Origin: Marinomonas atlantica
Lineage (GTDB): Bacteria > Pseudomonadota > Gammaproteobacteria > Pseudomonadales > Marinomonadaceae
Assembly: GCF_001639725.1 (NCBI RefSeq)
Contig: NZ_LTAW01000004.1
Span: forward strand, 186,001-250,000
Length of the DNA stretch: 64,000 bases
Direction of reading: 5' to 3'
The position numbers and the translations under genes were made by a program. The notes beneath the pieces are model-generated. The model had not been told where the DNA came from and ran no database searches. It saw only the letters and a list, made by a program, of their open reading frames with translations. How positions within the stretch are numbered: position 1 is the stretch's first letter; each line of letters starts with the position of its first letter. Positions 26,895-35,737 of this stretch are shown here, piece by piece.

Positions 26895-28850
26895 ATGACA
26901 ATTAAAAAACAAGAAGAAACAATAGGTGACGACACGGCAATGCTTAGGCCTAACGTCAACTTAACTGACGAAGAACACAAACAACAAATTGAAGCCTCTT
27001 GGTATCGCTGTGAACAATTTGGTCTTGAGCACGCCACAGAGCCAAATTTCTCGACTTTACCCTCTGGGGAATTGAACGATTTAAGGGATCAACATCGTAG
27101 CCTGTTGGAAACCACAGAAAACGAGATCATTCCTTATTACGAGAACATCCTCAGCAATTCTGCGTGCATGATTGTGTTAGCCGATCGCCAAGGCCATGTG
27201 CTTAACACATGGGGGCAAAAGCGCTTTGGTCGCGGGCAATATCATGGTCTAGTAGAAGGTAATCAGTGGACTGAGCAAGGCGTTGGTACTAACGCTATTG
27301 GTACGGCTTTAATCAGTGGTCGCGCCATTCAAGTTGGTCGAGATGAACACTTTCTCCGAGCGAATCGGTATATGGTGGGTTCTGCTTCGCCCATTTTTGA
27401 CACCGGCAATGAGCTGCTTGGTGTGCTCGATATTTCTTCCGATGCGTATCTACCGCAAGACCATACCCTAGGCATGGTAAAGCTCATGTCACTGAGTGTA
27501 GAGAATCGCTTAATCTTTACTGCTTTCCAGCAAGACCACTTTATATTGAGCTTTAACACCAATCTGACCAGCTTGGATAGCCATTGGTCAGGTCTATTGG
27601 TTTTGGACGATCGTGGCACTATTATTTCGGCGAATCGTCGCGCGGAAGTCGTGCTCGCACGGGACTTGTCTTTGCTCAACATCTCGCAAATATTCGACTG
27701 CGATATGCGCGAAATAAAGAACCAACCATTGCATATGCCGATGAAGCTACGGGCACTGGGGCGCTATCAATTCTACGTTAAAGCGCTGCCACCCGTGACA
27801 CACGTGATGAAGGTGCCTGACTATCGCACCAGTGGTCACTATCAGGCGCCACCTGCGTCTTTGCCCTCTCAAGAAGCGCCTTTACCTTCGCAGATTCCCG
27901 ACAATGTCATTCCATTGGATGAACTCGAACATGGTGATGAGCGTGTTCGCCGCACTGTAAAGCAAGCGCATAAAATCATGGAGAAGGACATTCCGATCTT
28001 AATTCATGGTGAAACTGGCGCGGGCAAAGAAATTTTCGTACGCAGCCTGCACTATCACAGCTCACGTTACAAAGAGATGTTGGTTGCTGTTAACTGTGCG
28101 GCGATTCCAGCGGAGCTGGTAGAATCAGAGTTGTTTGGCTATGAGAAAGGGGCATTTACTGGCGCGCAAAATAAAGGTTCTATCGGGCTCATTCGTCGTG
28201 CGCACAAAGGGACTTTATTTCTTGATGAAATAGGCGAGATGCCCATTGCTGTGCAATCACGATTATTACGTGTGCTGCAAGAGCGAGTGGTGACCCCATT
28301 GGGGTCGACCGAGGCGTATCCGGTAGACGTTAAACTGATTTCTGCGACCAATCGACATTTGAAAGAAGAAGTCGCCGAAGGGCGGTTCCGGCAAGATTTG
28401 TATTACCGTATTTCTGGACTCAATATCGAGCTCCCCGCCCTGAAATTACGACAAGATAAGCGTGAGCTAATTGCATATGTCCATGAGCGTTTGCGCGCTG
28501 AAGAGCCTGGCCCCGCATTGAATGAAGCCATGTTGGACTTATTAGAAGAGCATCCTTGGCCTGGTAACATGCGCCAGTTAGTCCATGTTTTAAAAGTCGG
28601 TATGGCCATGGCAGATGAAGATGAGCTGGAAGAGTGGCATTTGCCCGATGATTTCTTTGACGATATGAATAGCAGTACTGATCAAGCCGATGCTGGTGTT
28701 AGTCATTCAGACACGTCAAAAGAACCTATAGAAGAGACCATTGCTAGATTACTAGAAGAGTATCAAGGGAATGTCTCTCGAACAGCAAAAGCAGCCGGAG
28801 TGAGCCGTAATACGGTCTATAAATACGTTCGCCAAAGTTCAGATAACTAG
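26895..28850 (+). CDS. Sigma-54-dependent GAF/AAA+/Fis transcriptional activator (AcoR/DhaR type)
   Basis: A 651 aa bacterial enhancer-binding protein. The N-terminal GAF-type sensor (~70-225) has the AcoR-like block WTEQGVGTNAIGTAL and a PAS-like stretch near 230-300. The AAA+ domain (~335-575) has Walker A GETGAGKE, the sigma-54 contact loop GAFTGA (in ELFGYEKGAFTGAQ), Walker B TLFLDEIGEM and an arginine-finger region. The C-terminal Fis helix-turn-helix reads GNVSRTAKAAGVSRNTVYKYV. It is divergent from glpSTPQUV, which carries a sigma-54 promoter with palindromic upstream sites, so it most likely activates glycerol import. The ligand is unknown; glycerol or dihydroxyacetone are candidates. 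Confidence 0.9.
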   Translation: MTIKKQEETIGDDTAMLRPNVNLTDEEHKQQIEASWYRCEQFGLEHATEPNFSTLPSGELNDLRDQHRSLLETTENEIIPYYENILSNSACMIVLADRQGHVLNTWGQKRFGRGQYHGLVEGNQWTEQGVGTNAIGTALISGRAIQVGRDEHFLRANRYMVGSASPIFDTGNELLGVLDISSDAYLPQDHTLGMVKLMSLSVENRLIFTAFQQDHFILSFNTNLTSLDSHWSGLLVLDDRGTIISANRRAEVVLARDLSLLNISQIFDCDMREIKNQPLHMPMKLRALGRYQFYVKALPPVTHVMKVPDYRTSGHYQAPPASLPSQEAPLPSQIPDNVIPLDELEHGDERVRRTVKQAHKIMEKDIPILIHGETGAGKEIFVRSLHYHSSRYKEMLVAVNCAAIPAELVESELFGYEKGAFTGAQNKGSIGLIRRAHKGTLFLDEIGEMPIAVQSRLLRVLQERVVTPLGSTEAYPVDVKLISATNRHLKEEVAEGRFRQDLYYRISGLNIELPALKLRQDKRELIAYVHERLRAEEPGPALNEAMLDLLEEHPWPGNMRQLVHVLKVGMAMADEDELEEWHLPDDFFDDMNSSTDQADAGVSHSDTSKEPIEETIARLLEEYQGNVSRTAKAAGVSRNTVYKYVRQSSDN

Positions 28851-28931
28851 GCTAGTCAAAAATGGCCTTGTGAAAACCACTCAAGTCGTTAGGATAAGCA
28901 ACTATCATTGGTTGACTAAACTGGAAAGCAC

Positions 28932-29450
28932 ATGGACAAGATGTCTTTGAGAAAATTATTAAGTTATGTTTCGTTGGTCAGTGCAGTCATGATGCTGACA
29001 GCCTGTTCAAATCAGCCAACGGGTTTGCAATACAGTCTTCCGTTGCAGCAAGCATGGTTTGAAGGTGAAACGGTTTTCTATGTGACAACAGATGTATCTG
29101 ATCAAGCAATGGCTGAAAAGATGGGGGCTAATTATGCCCCTCGATTACGTGACGCTATTCCAAATTATCCTAAGCCGCCAAGACAGAAGACTGTTATAGA
29201 GCGGGTGTACGGCTTTCCTAATGGAGAGCAGCGTAATGTTTTCCCTTCTGCGCCTACCCCTACAGGGTTTCAGAGTACTGATACGGCTTATTCCCCTATT
29301 TGGCTAATGTATGCAGTGAAGTGGGTCGATCCTAAAAACGCTTATGAGTTGACGTCAGAAGATGCTGTACTCGATGCCGATGCAAAAGGGCTGGTTAATA
29401 TCGAGCGCACTAATATAGTCGTCAATTGTCCGGTGGTTCCTGCACCATAA
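28932..29450 (+). CDS. Predicted outer-membrane or periplasmic lipoprotein of unknown function
   Basis: A 172 aa protein with a lipoprotein signal peptide (KLLSYVSLVSAVMMLTAC, lipobox LTAC, lipidated Cys at about residue 25). The mature part (~148 aa) has no domain I recognise; visible are repeated short hydrophobic strands and a proline-rich stretch around YPKPPRQK. It follows the activator gene by 81 bases on the same strand and ends in a hairpin terminator. No function can be assigned. Confidence 0.75.
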   Translation: MDKMSLRKLLSYVSLVSAVMMLTACSNQPTGLQYSLPLQQAWFEGETVFYVTTDVSDQAMAEKMGANYAPRLRDAIPNYPKPPRQKTVIERVYGFPNGEQRNVFPSAPTPTGFQSTDTAYSPIWLMYAVKWVDPKNAYELTSEDAVLDADAKGLVNIERTNIVVNCPVVPAP

Positions 29451-29476
29451 AAGAGAGAGCCATTGGCTCCCTCTTT
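29450..29476. terminator. Bidirectional terminator between the lipoprotein and dioxygenase genes
   Basis: Twelve-base arms AAAGAGAGAGCC / GGCTCCCTCTTT with one mismatch and a three-base loop, with T-rich ends on both strands. It separates the two convergent genes. Confidence 0.75.
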
Positions 29477-29496
29477 CTATGTGTTATCGCATGCTA

Positions 29497-30477
29497 TTAT
29501 TTAAAGGAGATTGACGCCAAGATGCGGCGTTCGCCTTCAAATGGTTGACGAGCATGCAGGACAGTGTGGTTATTGATCCACAACACATCCCCTGTTTGCC
29601 ATGGGAAGTTCACGCAAAGTTCATCCATGGCTTCAACCAATTGCTCGAGAGCGTTTTCATCCATTGGTTCGCCGTCTGCTGTCGTAACAGCTTTTTTACC
29701 TTCGTTACGTGCATCATCCCAGCCTGTAAATACCGCAACAATAGAGTTAAAGAATACTTTTTGTTGCGTTTCATCATCAAAACGAATACCAGGTAAGACT
29801 CGTGTTTCAGTGCGTACATCGCCGTTATCAAGCCATTCCCAGTTCATGCCTGCTTCGTTCATTTTTTCTTCGGCTTGTTCACGGGTACTCACTTGGAATG
29901 TATCCTTCCATGAGCGACCAATTGCAGATGTGTTATCTGTTACTTCGGGCATCACTCGAACATAGCGTACACCTTGTTCTTCAACTTTTTTGGCAAAATC
30001 AGGTGCCAGTTCAAAGAATTTTTTGCAGGTTTCTCCTGAATGTAAGATGGAAGTCGCACCACCTTTCGCTGCAGACGTTTCGCAGTAGAAGAAGATATAA
30101 CCTGGAGGTGTAGGCACTTGCGCCATCTCATGGTGAAACGGAATGGTTTCTGAAGCAGGAGACTCGTTGGCGGTGACGATTCGAGATTCTGTGACTTGGG
30201 CGCGAGGGGCAGCACCTCCCACGTAGGGCATGTTTTGATAATCTGTCTGATCAAGCATTTTTTCAAATTCATCAGAGCTTCCAACTGGAAAATCACGGAA
30301 TAGAACAGCGCCGTGCTTAATAAGTAGTTTGTGTAGCTCCGTTTTATTACTTTTTACCCAGTTAAGAAACTCCATTTTATCGCTTTGAACGTCAGAGTTG
30401 TGAGGCGTTACCAGCAATGGAAAATCCAACCCATTTACTTGTTTTTGTTCTTTTAGTTTGGAAATTACCACACTCAT
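29497..30477 (-). CDS. TauD/TfdA-family Fe(II)/2-oxoglutarate dioxygenase
   Basis: A 326 aa cupin-fold oxygenase. The metal triad is visible as the HxE-type motif in IPFHHEMAQ (~120) and the distal His in NNHTVLHARQPFEGERRIL near the C-terminus, whose Arg would bind 2-oxoglutarate. The family includes TauD, SyrP and clavaminate-synthase-like enzymes; this one is of the longer SyrP-like form, and its substrate is not predictable from sequence. Its promoter region carries three copies of a repeat shared with the neighbouring GntR/aldo-keto reductase/TRAP genes, so it belongs to that regulon. Confidence 0.85.
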   Translation of the reverse strand: MSVVISKLKEQKQVNGLDFPLLVTPHNSDVQSDKMEFLNWVKSNKTELHKLLIKHGAVLFRDFPVGSSDEFEKMLDQTDYQNMPYVGGAAPRAQVTESRIVTANESPASETIPFHHEMAQVPTPPGYIFFYCETSAAKGGATSILHSGETCKKFFELAPDFAKKVEEQGVRYVRVMPEVTDNTSAIGRSWKDTFQVSTREQAEEKMNEAGMNWEWLDNGDVRTETRVLPGIRFDDETQQKVFFNSIVAVFTGWDDARNEGKKAVTTADGEPMDENALEQLVEAMDELCVNFPWQTGDVLWINNHTVLHARQPFEGERRILASISFK

Positions 30478-30530
30478 TGTTTACTCCAATTTAAGTATTC
30501 GTGTTGTTAGAGGTTCATATCAAGAGATGA

Positions 30531-30547
30531 ATCAATAGTGAATGAAT
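30531..30547. promoter_or_regulatory. Regulon repeat, copy A
   Basis: ATCAATAGTGAATGAAT upstream of the dioxygenase gene. The core TCAATAGTGA has TCA/TGA ends in inverted orientation, as expected for a dimeric regulator. Confidence 0.6.
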
Positions 30548-30579
30548 CATAAGTAACTCTAATCACACCGAATGAAAAA

Positions 30580-30600
30580 GTAAATCAATAGTGAATGAAT
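30580..30600. promoter_or_regulatory. Regulon repeat, copy B (21 bp)
   Basis: Contains the 17-base unit of copy A plus GTAA at its left end. All 21 bases recur in inverted orientation at 32690-32710. Confidence 0.65.
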
Positions 30601-30632
30601 TTATTGTAATCGATGACTATATAAGTTCTGAT

Positions 30633-30644
30633 CTATTGATTTAC
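30633..30644. promoter_or_regulatory. Regulon repeat, partial copy C
   Basis: CTATTGATTTAC is the reverse complement of the first 12 bases of copy B. It lies immediately downstream of the Gfo/Idh stop region, in the dioxygenase upstream region. Confidence 0.4.
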
Positions 30645-30667
30645 TTGGTATTATTTTCGCTAAGAGT

Positions 30668-31792
30668 TTAAGAGAAAGAAAAGCCGGAGTCTTTCAATTC
30701 AACGGCTTGTCCTGTTTTGGCAGAATGCTGAGCTGCTAGGCCGATAACAACTGCTTTCAGTCCATCTTCAATTGTGACATCAACCGTAGCCTTCTCAGTA
30801 ATGGCTTTAAAGAAGCCAACATGCTGATAGTACGTTGAGCCGTTGTGATCGCCAGCATCCAGTAGTTTGTCATCAACAGGGATGTCGGCTTCAATTGGAC
30901 CTTTCGGGTTACGTGGGCTTAATACAACTTTAGGAATTGGCGCCGCGCCAAGTGTGTCTGTTGGCCAAAATCGGCCAGGTCCTGGAACAAAACATTCCAG
31001 TTTTGCTTTAGGGCCAATAGCGCAGATCTCTTCTTGGTAGCGAGAGCCTTCGGAAAACATGTTTAAATCAAGGCATGCGCGTTGGCCGTTCTCAAAATCG
31101 ACAATCACAAAGGCGTTATCAATAATATCAGGCATTTCGCCATCGTAACGCTCATCTAAGTGGTTGCAGTCTTGACCTGTAGACGCATAAACACGTTTTA
31201 CATCACCTTGCATGAGTAATCGCATCAGATCAAAGAAATGACAGCATTTCTCAACTAATGTTCCACCAGTTTTGTGGTTGAAGCGGTTCCAGTCGTTCAC
31301 TTTTCCAAGGAATGGAAAGCGGTGCTCTCGAATGTTGAGCATTTTTAGGGAGCCAATATCATCGTTTAATAGTTGCTTGCGGAACTGAGCAACGGGTGGC
31401 ATGTAACGATATTCCATAGCCACCCAAACAGGAGCTGGATGCTCAGCCGCTGCATCACGAACCTTCGCGACTTGATCTAGGCTGCTGACCACTGGCTTTT
31501 CAACTAGGATTGGTAGGGTGGTGCGTGCAAACAGTTCAAGTAATTGATCAGCATGTTGATAGTTTGGAGTAGCGATAACCAGTGCTTCTAGGTTTAAGTC
31601 AGCATTGAGCATATCATCAAGCGTTTCAAAAAAGCGTGCGTCAGGGACGAGTTCAGCACAGCGTTTCTGCATGTCTTTGTCGGGCTCGGTAATGGCAACG
31701 ACATGCGCACCATCGATCAGAGCAAGATTTCGCAAATGCTCTTGGCCCATCATTCCGCAACCTAGTATGCCATATCGAACGGAATTCGCCAT
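30668..31792 (-). CDS. Gfo/Idh/MocA-family NAD(P)-dependent oxidoreductase
   Basis: A 374 aa dehydrogenase. The N-terminal Rossmann fold has RYGILGCGMMGQEHLRNLAL, the family motif PILVEKPVVSSLDQ (EKP, ~95) and the catalytic-region HHFF-like block KTGGTLVEKCCHFFDLMRLL. The C-terminal GFO_IDH_MocA_C domain follows. Members oxidise or reduce sugars, inositols and related hydroxyl compounds; the substrate is not known. It lies downstream of a GntR gene (29-base gap) on the same strand, so the two are probably cotranscribed. Confidence 0.85.
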   Translation of the reverse strand: MANSVRYGILGCGMMGQEHLRNLALIDGAHVVAITEPDKDMQKRCAELVPDARFFETLDDMLNADLNLEALVIATPNYQHADQLLELFARTTLPILVEKPVVSSLDQVAKVRDAAAEHPAPVWVAMEYRYMPPVAQFRKQLLNDDIGSLKMLNIREHRFPFLGKVNDWNRFNHKTGGTLVEKCCHFFDLMRLLMQGDVKRVYASTGQDCNHLDERYDGEMPDIIDNAFVIVDFENGQRACLDLNMFSEGSRYQEEICAIGPKAKLECFVPGPGRFWPTDTLGAAPIPKVVLSPRNPKGPIEADIPVDDKLLDAGDHNGSTYYQHVGFFKAITEKATVDVTIEDGLKAVVIGLAAQHSAKTGQAVELKDSGFSFS

Positions 31793-31821
31793 TTTTCTAA
31801 CCTCTTGTTTTTATTGAATTG

Positions 31822-32538
31822 TTAGTGCCATCGGGCAACGTAACGACATTTGGCCGGGTTGTACCACGTGAACGAAAACTCTTCGATACTGCCTTCGTTT
31901 GACCAACTTCTACGATGTACCTTGGGCATAATTGTGTTTTGGGGAAGCCCCAAGCGCTCAGTTACCCATTCAGGGGCGGGTGCGCAATCTACTTCGTCTT
32001 CCACTCGGCTAATCCAAAAAGAAAAGTGTTCCCGATAATGTAGATACAAAGATTCGTGTAAATCCTTCGGCTTTAGATCTGGTGCATGAGTGTGCTTAAA
32101 CCAAATTTGTTCCATGGCAACTAATTCATGATTTAAATACCGTGCCCGCCTGATACACCAAAGCTTACCGTCTGCTTCGATATTCAGTTGGCGTAAAACA
32201 AACTCGTTATCATCAATTGTCACAGACAGCGTATCTGCTGTTGGAACGCCACCACCGTTGAGTGTTTCCAAATGAAAAAATTGATAAATTGCACGACCAC
32301 CAGGTGCTCGCTTAACGTAATTTCCAGAGCCTTGCCGACGTTCCAGAAAGCCGTCTTCTTCTAGCTTTTTCAAGGCTTTACGTAGCGTTCCAATGGCAAC
32401 GCCAAGCTTAGTGGCTAATTCGGCTTCGATGGGGAGGCGATCCCCAGGTAGCCAGTGACCTGCTGCTATTTCTCGATTTAGTAACTCACTAATTTGGATA
32501 TACAACGGTAGCTGTTTTGTCTTATTTTTCTTGTCCAC
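31822..32538 (-). CDS. GntR-family regulator with UTRA domain
   Basis: A HutC-type GntR regulator of about 238 aa. The N-terminal winged HTH reads LYIQISELLNREIAAGHWLPGDRLPIEAELATKLGVAIGTLRKALKKLEEDGFLERRQGSGNYV. The C-terminal effector-binding UTRA domain follows (~90-235). I prefer the GTG at 32538, preceded by AGGTGA, because the family usually starts ~10 residues before LYxQI; a GTG at 32571 adds eleven residues. It is divergent from the aldo-keto reductase/TRAP operon and probably binds the 21-bp repeats. Confidence 0.82.
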   Translation of the reverse strand: MDKKNKTKQLPLYIQISELLNREIAAGHWLPGDRLPIEAELATKLGVAIGTLRKALKKLEEDGFLERRQGSGNYVKRAPGGRAIYQFFHLETLNGGGVPTADTLSVTIDDNEFVLRQLNIEADGKLWCIRRARYLNHELVAMEQIWFKHTHAPDLKPKDLHESLYLHYREHFSFWISRVEDEVDCAPAPEWVTERLGLPQNTIMPKVHRRSWSNEGSIEEFSFTWYNPAKCRYVARWH

Positions 32539-32689
32539 TGATTCACCTAATACTGCGATCGTTAATGTCACTATCTTACAAGCGATGCAAGCATCTGTAA
32601 GCTCTAAATGCTTGCTATCATTGATGTTAAAGGTGATTTCAATACGTCTTTCGTATCGCAGGATGTCTAAAAAATAAGTTTTTAGATAA

Positions 32690-32710
32690 ATTCATTCACT
32701 ATTGATTTAC
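32690..32710. promoter_or_regulatory. Regulon repeat, copy D (21 bp, inverted)
   Basis: Exact reverse complement of copy B. It lies in the divergent region between the GntR gene and the aldo-keto reductase/TRAP genes, where an operator is expected. Confidence 0.7.
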
Positions 32711-32857
32711 ATCATTAGAATACACTGTTAGGGTAATTATACAACCTTCGTCATATCATCGGATGCTACAAAATCCATGGCGAACTATAGAAAAAAAACA
32801 AGTTTCAGAGCGTCATCTAAGCAGCCAATAGCGCTCAAAATTCGGAGAAAGAACATA

Positions 32858-33760
32858 ATGCGAACGTTTCAAATGGGTAAATCTAATCTACAATTCAGTC
32901 GTTTGGTTTACGGCGTATGGCGTTTAGCTGATGCTGAAGATACTTCCATTAAACACGTCAGAGAGAAAATCGACTTATGCCTTGACCAAGGCATTACGAC
33001 GTTTGACCATGCTGATATATATGGTGACTACGAGTGTGAGAAGTTATTTGGTAAGGCGCTAGCGGACGATCCAAGTCTGCGTTCGCAGATGCAACTGATT
33101 TCAAAATGCGACATAGCTTTGATGTCGGATAAATTTTCTGATCGTCGCGTGAAGTTTTACGACACCAGCGCCGAATATGTGCGTGCAAGCGTCGAGCAGA
33201 GCTTGCAAAACCTTTCTACAGATTATTTAGATTTATTGCTAATTCATCGTCCTGATCCTTTTATGAACGCTGCTGAAACTGGGGCAGCATTGGATCAGTT
33301 GATCGACAGCGGTAAAGTCAAAGCCGTTGGGGTATCGAACTTTGAAGTGTGGGATTGGCGCTTACTACAAGCTAATATGCGTCATCCTTTAGTGGCCAAT
33401 CAAGTTGAAATGAGCCTATTGCAACGCGATGCATTTACCAATGGTAACCTAAGTGCTATGCAGCTGGACTCTTTAACGCCGATGGCATGGTCCCCACTAG
33501 GAGGCGGAGCCTTATTTGGTGATACGCCTGAGACACGTCGCTTAGCACCAATATTCGAGCGTTTAGCACAAGAACAGGGGGCCTCTGTTGATCACGTTGC
33601 TTTGGCATGGTTGCTGGCACATTCTGCAAATATCCTACCAGTGGTTGGAACAAATAATCCATCTCGAATTAAGAGCCTGTCTAATATTCTGGACATTGAG
33701 ATCGACCGCGAAACGTGGTTTGAACTTTGGACAGCGGCAGCTGGTCAAGAAGTAGCATAA
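32858..33760 (+). CDS. Aldo/keto reductase (YdhF-like)
   Basis: A 300 aa NADPH-dependent oxidoreductase with a TIM-barrel fold. The block FDHADIYGDYECEKLFG holds the catalytic Asp and Tyr, LISKCDI the Lys and LLLIHRPDPF the His. KAVGVSNFEVWDW and WSPLGGGALFG are further family marks. The ATG at 32858 is chosen because GGAG lies ~10 bases upstream and the family N-terminus begins there; an ATG 27 codons earlier adds a basic unconserved stretch. It leads the operon with the TRAP transporter and may reduce an aldehyde or keto group generated in the pathway. Confidence 0.85.
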   Translation: MRTFQMGKSNLQFSRLVYGVWRLADAEDTSIKHVREKIDLCLDQGITTFDHADIYGDYECEKLFGKALADDPSLRSQMQLISKCDIALMSDKFSDRRVKFYDTSAEYVRASVEQSLQNLSTDYLDLLLIHRPDPFMNAAETGAALDQLIDSGKVKAVGVSNFEVWDWRLLQANMRHPLVANQVEMSLLQRDAFTNGNLSAMQLDSLTPMAWSPLGGGALFGDTPETRRLAPIFERLAQEQGASVDHVALAWLLAHSANILPVVGTNNPSRIKSLSNILDIEIDRETWFELWTAAAGQEVA

Positions 33761-33806
33761 ACTGCAAGACTCTATAAAAATAAAAATTATTTAGAGGGCG
33801 TTACTT

Positions 33807-34361
33807 ATGGCGATTCTTCGAACTTTAGTGGGGGTGTTTACTTGGGTAAACCAACTGCTTAACAGAGTAGGGCGTAACATCGCATGGGTGTTGGTCGCGG
33901 CGATGATCAGCGTTATTTTGCTGCAGGTTTTTTGTCGATATGTACTGGGTAATGCCTTGCCTTGGCCAGAAGAGGCAGCAAGAGCTTTAATGATCTGGAT
34001 GATGGCAGTGGTAGCAGGAGAGGCTTACCGTCGCGGTTCTTTTGTTGCGATCAATATGTTTTTGCAGCTATTACCTACCAAAGTGTCGAGTATATTAAAG
34101 CTTGTTTTACTACTTGTTGCGGGTGCGGTATTAGTGAAGTTGTCATTCATGGGCGTTGAGTTTTTTGAGCGTGGTTTCCGCTCTCGAGCAGCGTCTATTC
34201 ACATTTCTCGCGCTTGGATCTATCTCGCCATGCCGGTGTGTTTTATCACCATGCTGTTAGCGAATATAGAACTGTGCCTACGTGAATTGGGAAGCTTGCT
34301 TGGGCATACGCAAGAGTTTGAGATACCTACTGAAGTGCGTGCGGATGCAGCAGCAGACTGA
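33807..34361 (+). CDS. dctQ: TRAP transporter small permease (DctQ)
   Basis: A 184 aa four-helix membrane protein. The family block LPWPEEAARALMIWMMAVVAGEAYRRGSFVAI is clear. It pairs with the large DctM permease and the DctP binding protein. It starts 46 bases after the aldo-keto reductase gene, so it lies in the same operon. Confidence 0.88.
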   Translation: MAILRTLVGVFTWVNQLLNRVGRNIAWVLVAAMISVILLQVFCRYVLGNALPWPEEAARALMIWMMAVVAGEAYRRGSFVAINMFLQLLPTKVSSILKLVLLLVAGAVLVKLSFMGVEFFERGFRSRAASIHISRAWIYLAMPVCFITMLLANIELCLRELGSLLGHTQEFEIPTEVRADAAAD

Positions 34362-34407
34362 TGTTTGCTCTTTAGTAAAAGAACAACAATAAAAAGAGAA
34401 ACCTATT

Positions 34408-35700
34408 ATGTTAGCTCTGTTTTTACCTTTATTTCTTGTCTTACTCTTGATCGGAATGCCAGTGTTTTTTGCGATGCTGGCAGCTCCTGGTTTTATGCTT
34501 TATGCCACAGGTATGGAGCGAGACATATCCTTACTATTTCGTAATATCTATAACGGTATTGATTCATTTCCACTGATGGCGATCCCGTTCTTTATGTTGG
34601 CGGGTGAGTTGATGAATCGCGGCGGCATAACAATGAACTTGGTTCAGTTTTCCCAATCTTTCATTGGTCATGTGCGTGGCGGCTTAGCGCACGTTAACGT
34701 TTTGTCGAGCATGTTGTTTGCAGGGCTTTCTGGATCGGCTGTTGCAGATACCTCTGCGATCGGTTCGATGATGATCCCTGCGATGGAAAAGAATGGTTAC
34801 AGCCGAAAATTTGCCGCAGCGATCACTGCTGCATCGTCGGTAATTGGGCCTATCATCCCGCCTTCTGGCATTATGATCATTTATGCTTACACCATGGAAG
34901 TCTCTGTTGCAGCTTTGTTTGCAGCAGGCATTGTGCCCGGGATTTTGGTCGGTGGTGGCTTAATGCTTATGATCGCCTTAATGGCGAAGAAGTATGATTT
35001 TCCTGTGGCAGGACCGAAGTCCACATGGAAAGAACGTGGTAATGCAACGCGCAATGCTATTTTTCCACTGTTCGCACCTGTCATCATTTTGGGCGGTATC
35101 ATAGGAGGGATTTTCACCCCAACTGAAGCATCTGCTGTAGCAACAGCTTACGCATTGATCATCAGTGTTTGGGTGATGAAAACTGTCAAGCTGAGAGACC
35201 TGCCAGAAATTTTCATCAAAGGCGCACAAGCTTCTGCTGTGGTGCTTTTATTAGTTGGCTCAGCGATCGCATTTAAAACCGTGGTCAGTTTATCTCACAG
35301 TGCCGAGATTTTAGCAGATTGGGTGCTGACCATTAGTGAAAATCCATTGATGCTGCTGTTTTTGATCAACCTATTACTGTTTGTGGTAGGTATGTTCTTA
35401 GATGCGGGCCCTGCCATTATTATCTTAGGTCCAATACTTGGCCCAATTTTTATTAATTTAGGGATCGACCCTGTTCATTTTGCCATCATTATGAGCGTCA
35501 ATTTAACAGTAGGCTTGGCCACACCCCCAATGGGGCTGGTGTTGTTTGTTGCCTCAAGCGTTTCTGGTGAACGCATAGAGTCGATCTCAAAGGCTATCTT
35601 GCCATTTTTAGCCGTTGAGGTGGCAGTGATATTTCTTGTGACCTTTTTCCCTTCTCTGTCTATGACTGTGCCAAGAATGCTTGGCTTAGTGGCTGGATAG
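34408..35700 (+). CDS. dctM: TRAP transporter large permease (DctM)
   Basis: A 430 aa integral membrane subunit of the sodium-driven TRAP importer, of usual length with about twelve helices. Family blocks visible include LSGSAVADTSAIGSMMIPAMEKNGYSRKFAAAITAASSVIGPIIPPS and GIFTPTEASAVATAYAL. It forms the translocation channel with DctQ. The gap to dctQ is 46 bases. Confidence 0.92.
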   Translation: MLALFLPLFLVLLLIGMPVFFAMLAAPGFMLYATGMERDISLLFRNIYNGIDSFPLMAIPFFMLAGELMNRGGITMNLVQFSQSFIGHVRGGLAHVNVLSSMLFAGLSGSAVADTSAIGSMMIPAMEKNGYSRKFAAAITAASSVIGPIIPPSGIMIIYAYTMEVSVAALFAAGIVPGILVGGGLMLMIALMAKKYDFPVAGPKSTWKERGNATRNAIFPLFAPVIILGGIIGGIFTPTEASAVATAYALIISVWVMKTVKLRDLPEIFIKGAQASAVVLLLVGSAIAFKTVVSLSHSAEILADWVLTISENPLMLLFLINLLLFVVGMFLDAGPAIIILGPILGPIFINLGIDPVHFAIIMSVNLTVGLATPPMGLVLFVASSVSGERIESISKAILPFLAVEVAVIFLVTFFPSLSMTVPRMLGLVAG

Positions 35701-35737
35701 AAAGAACGCAAAGCAAAACCTAAATGAGGACTTTAAA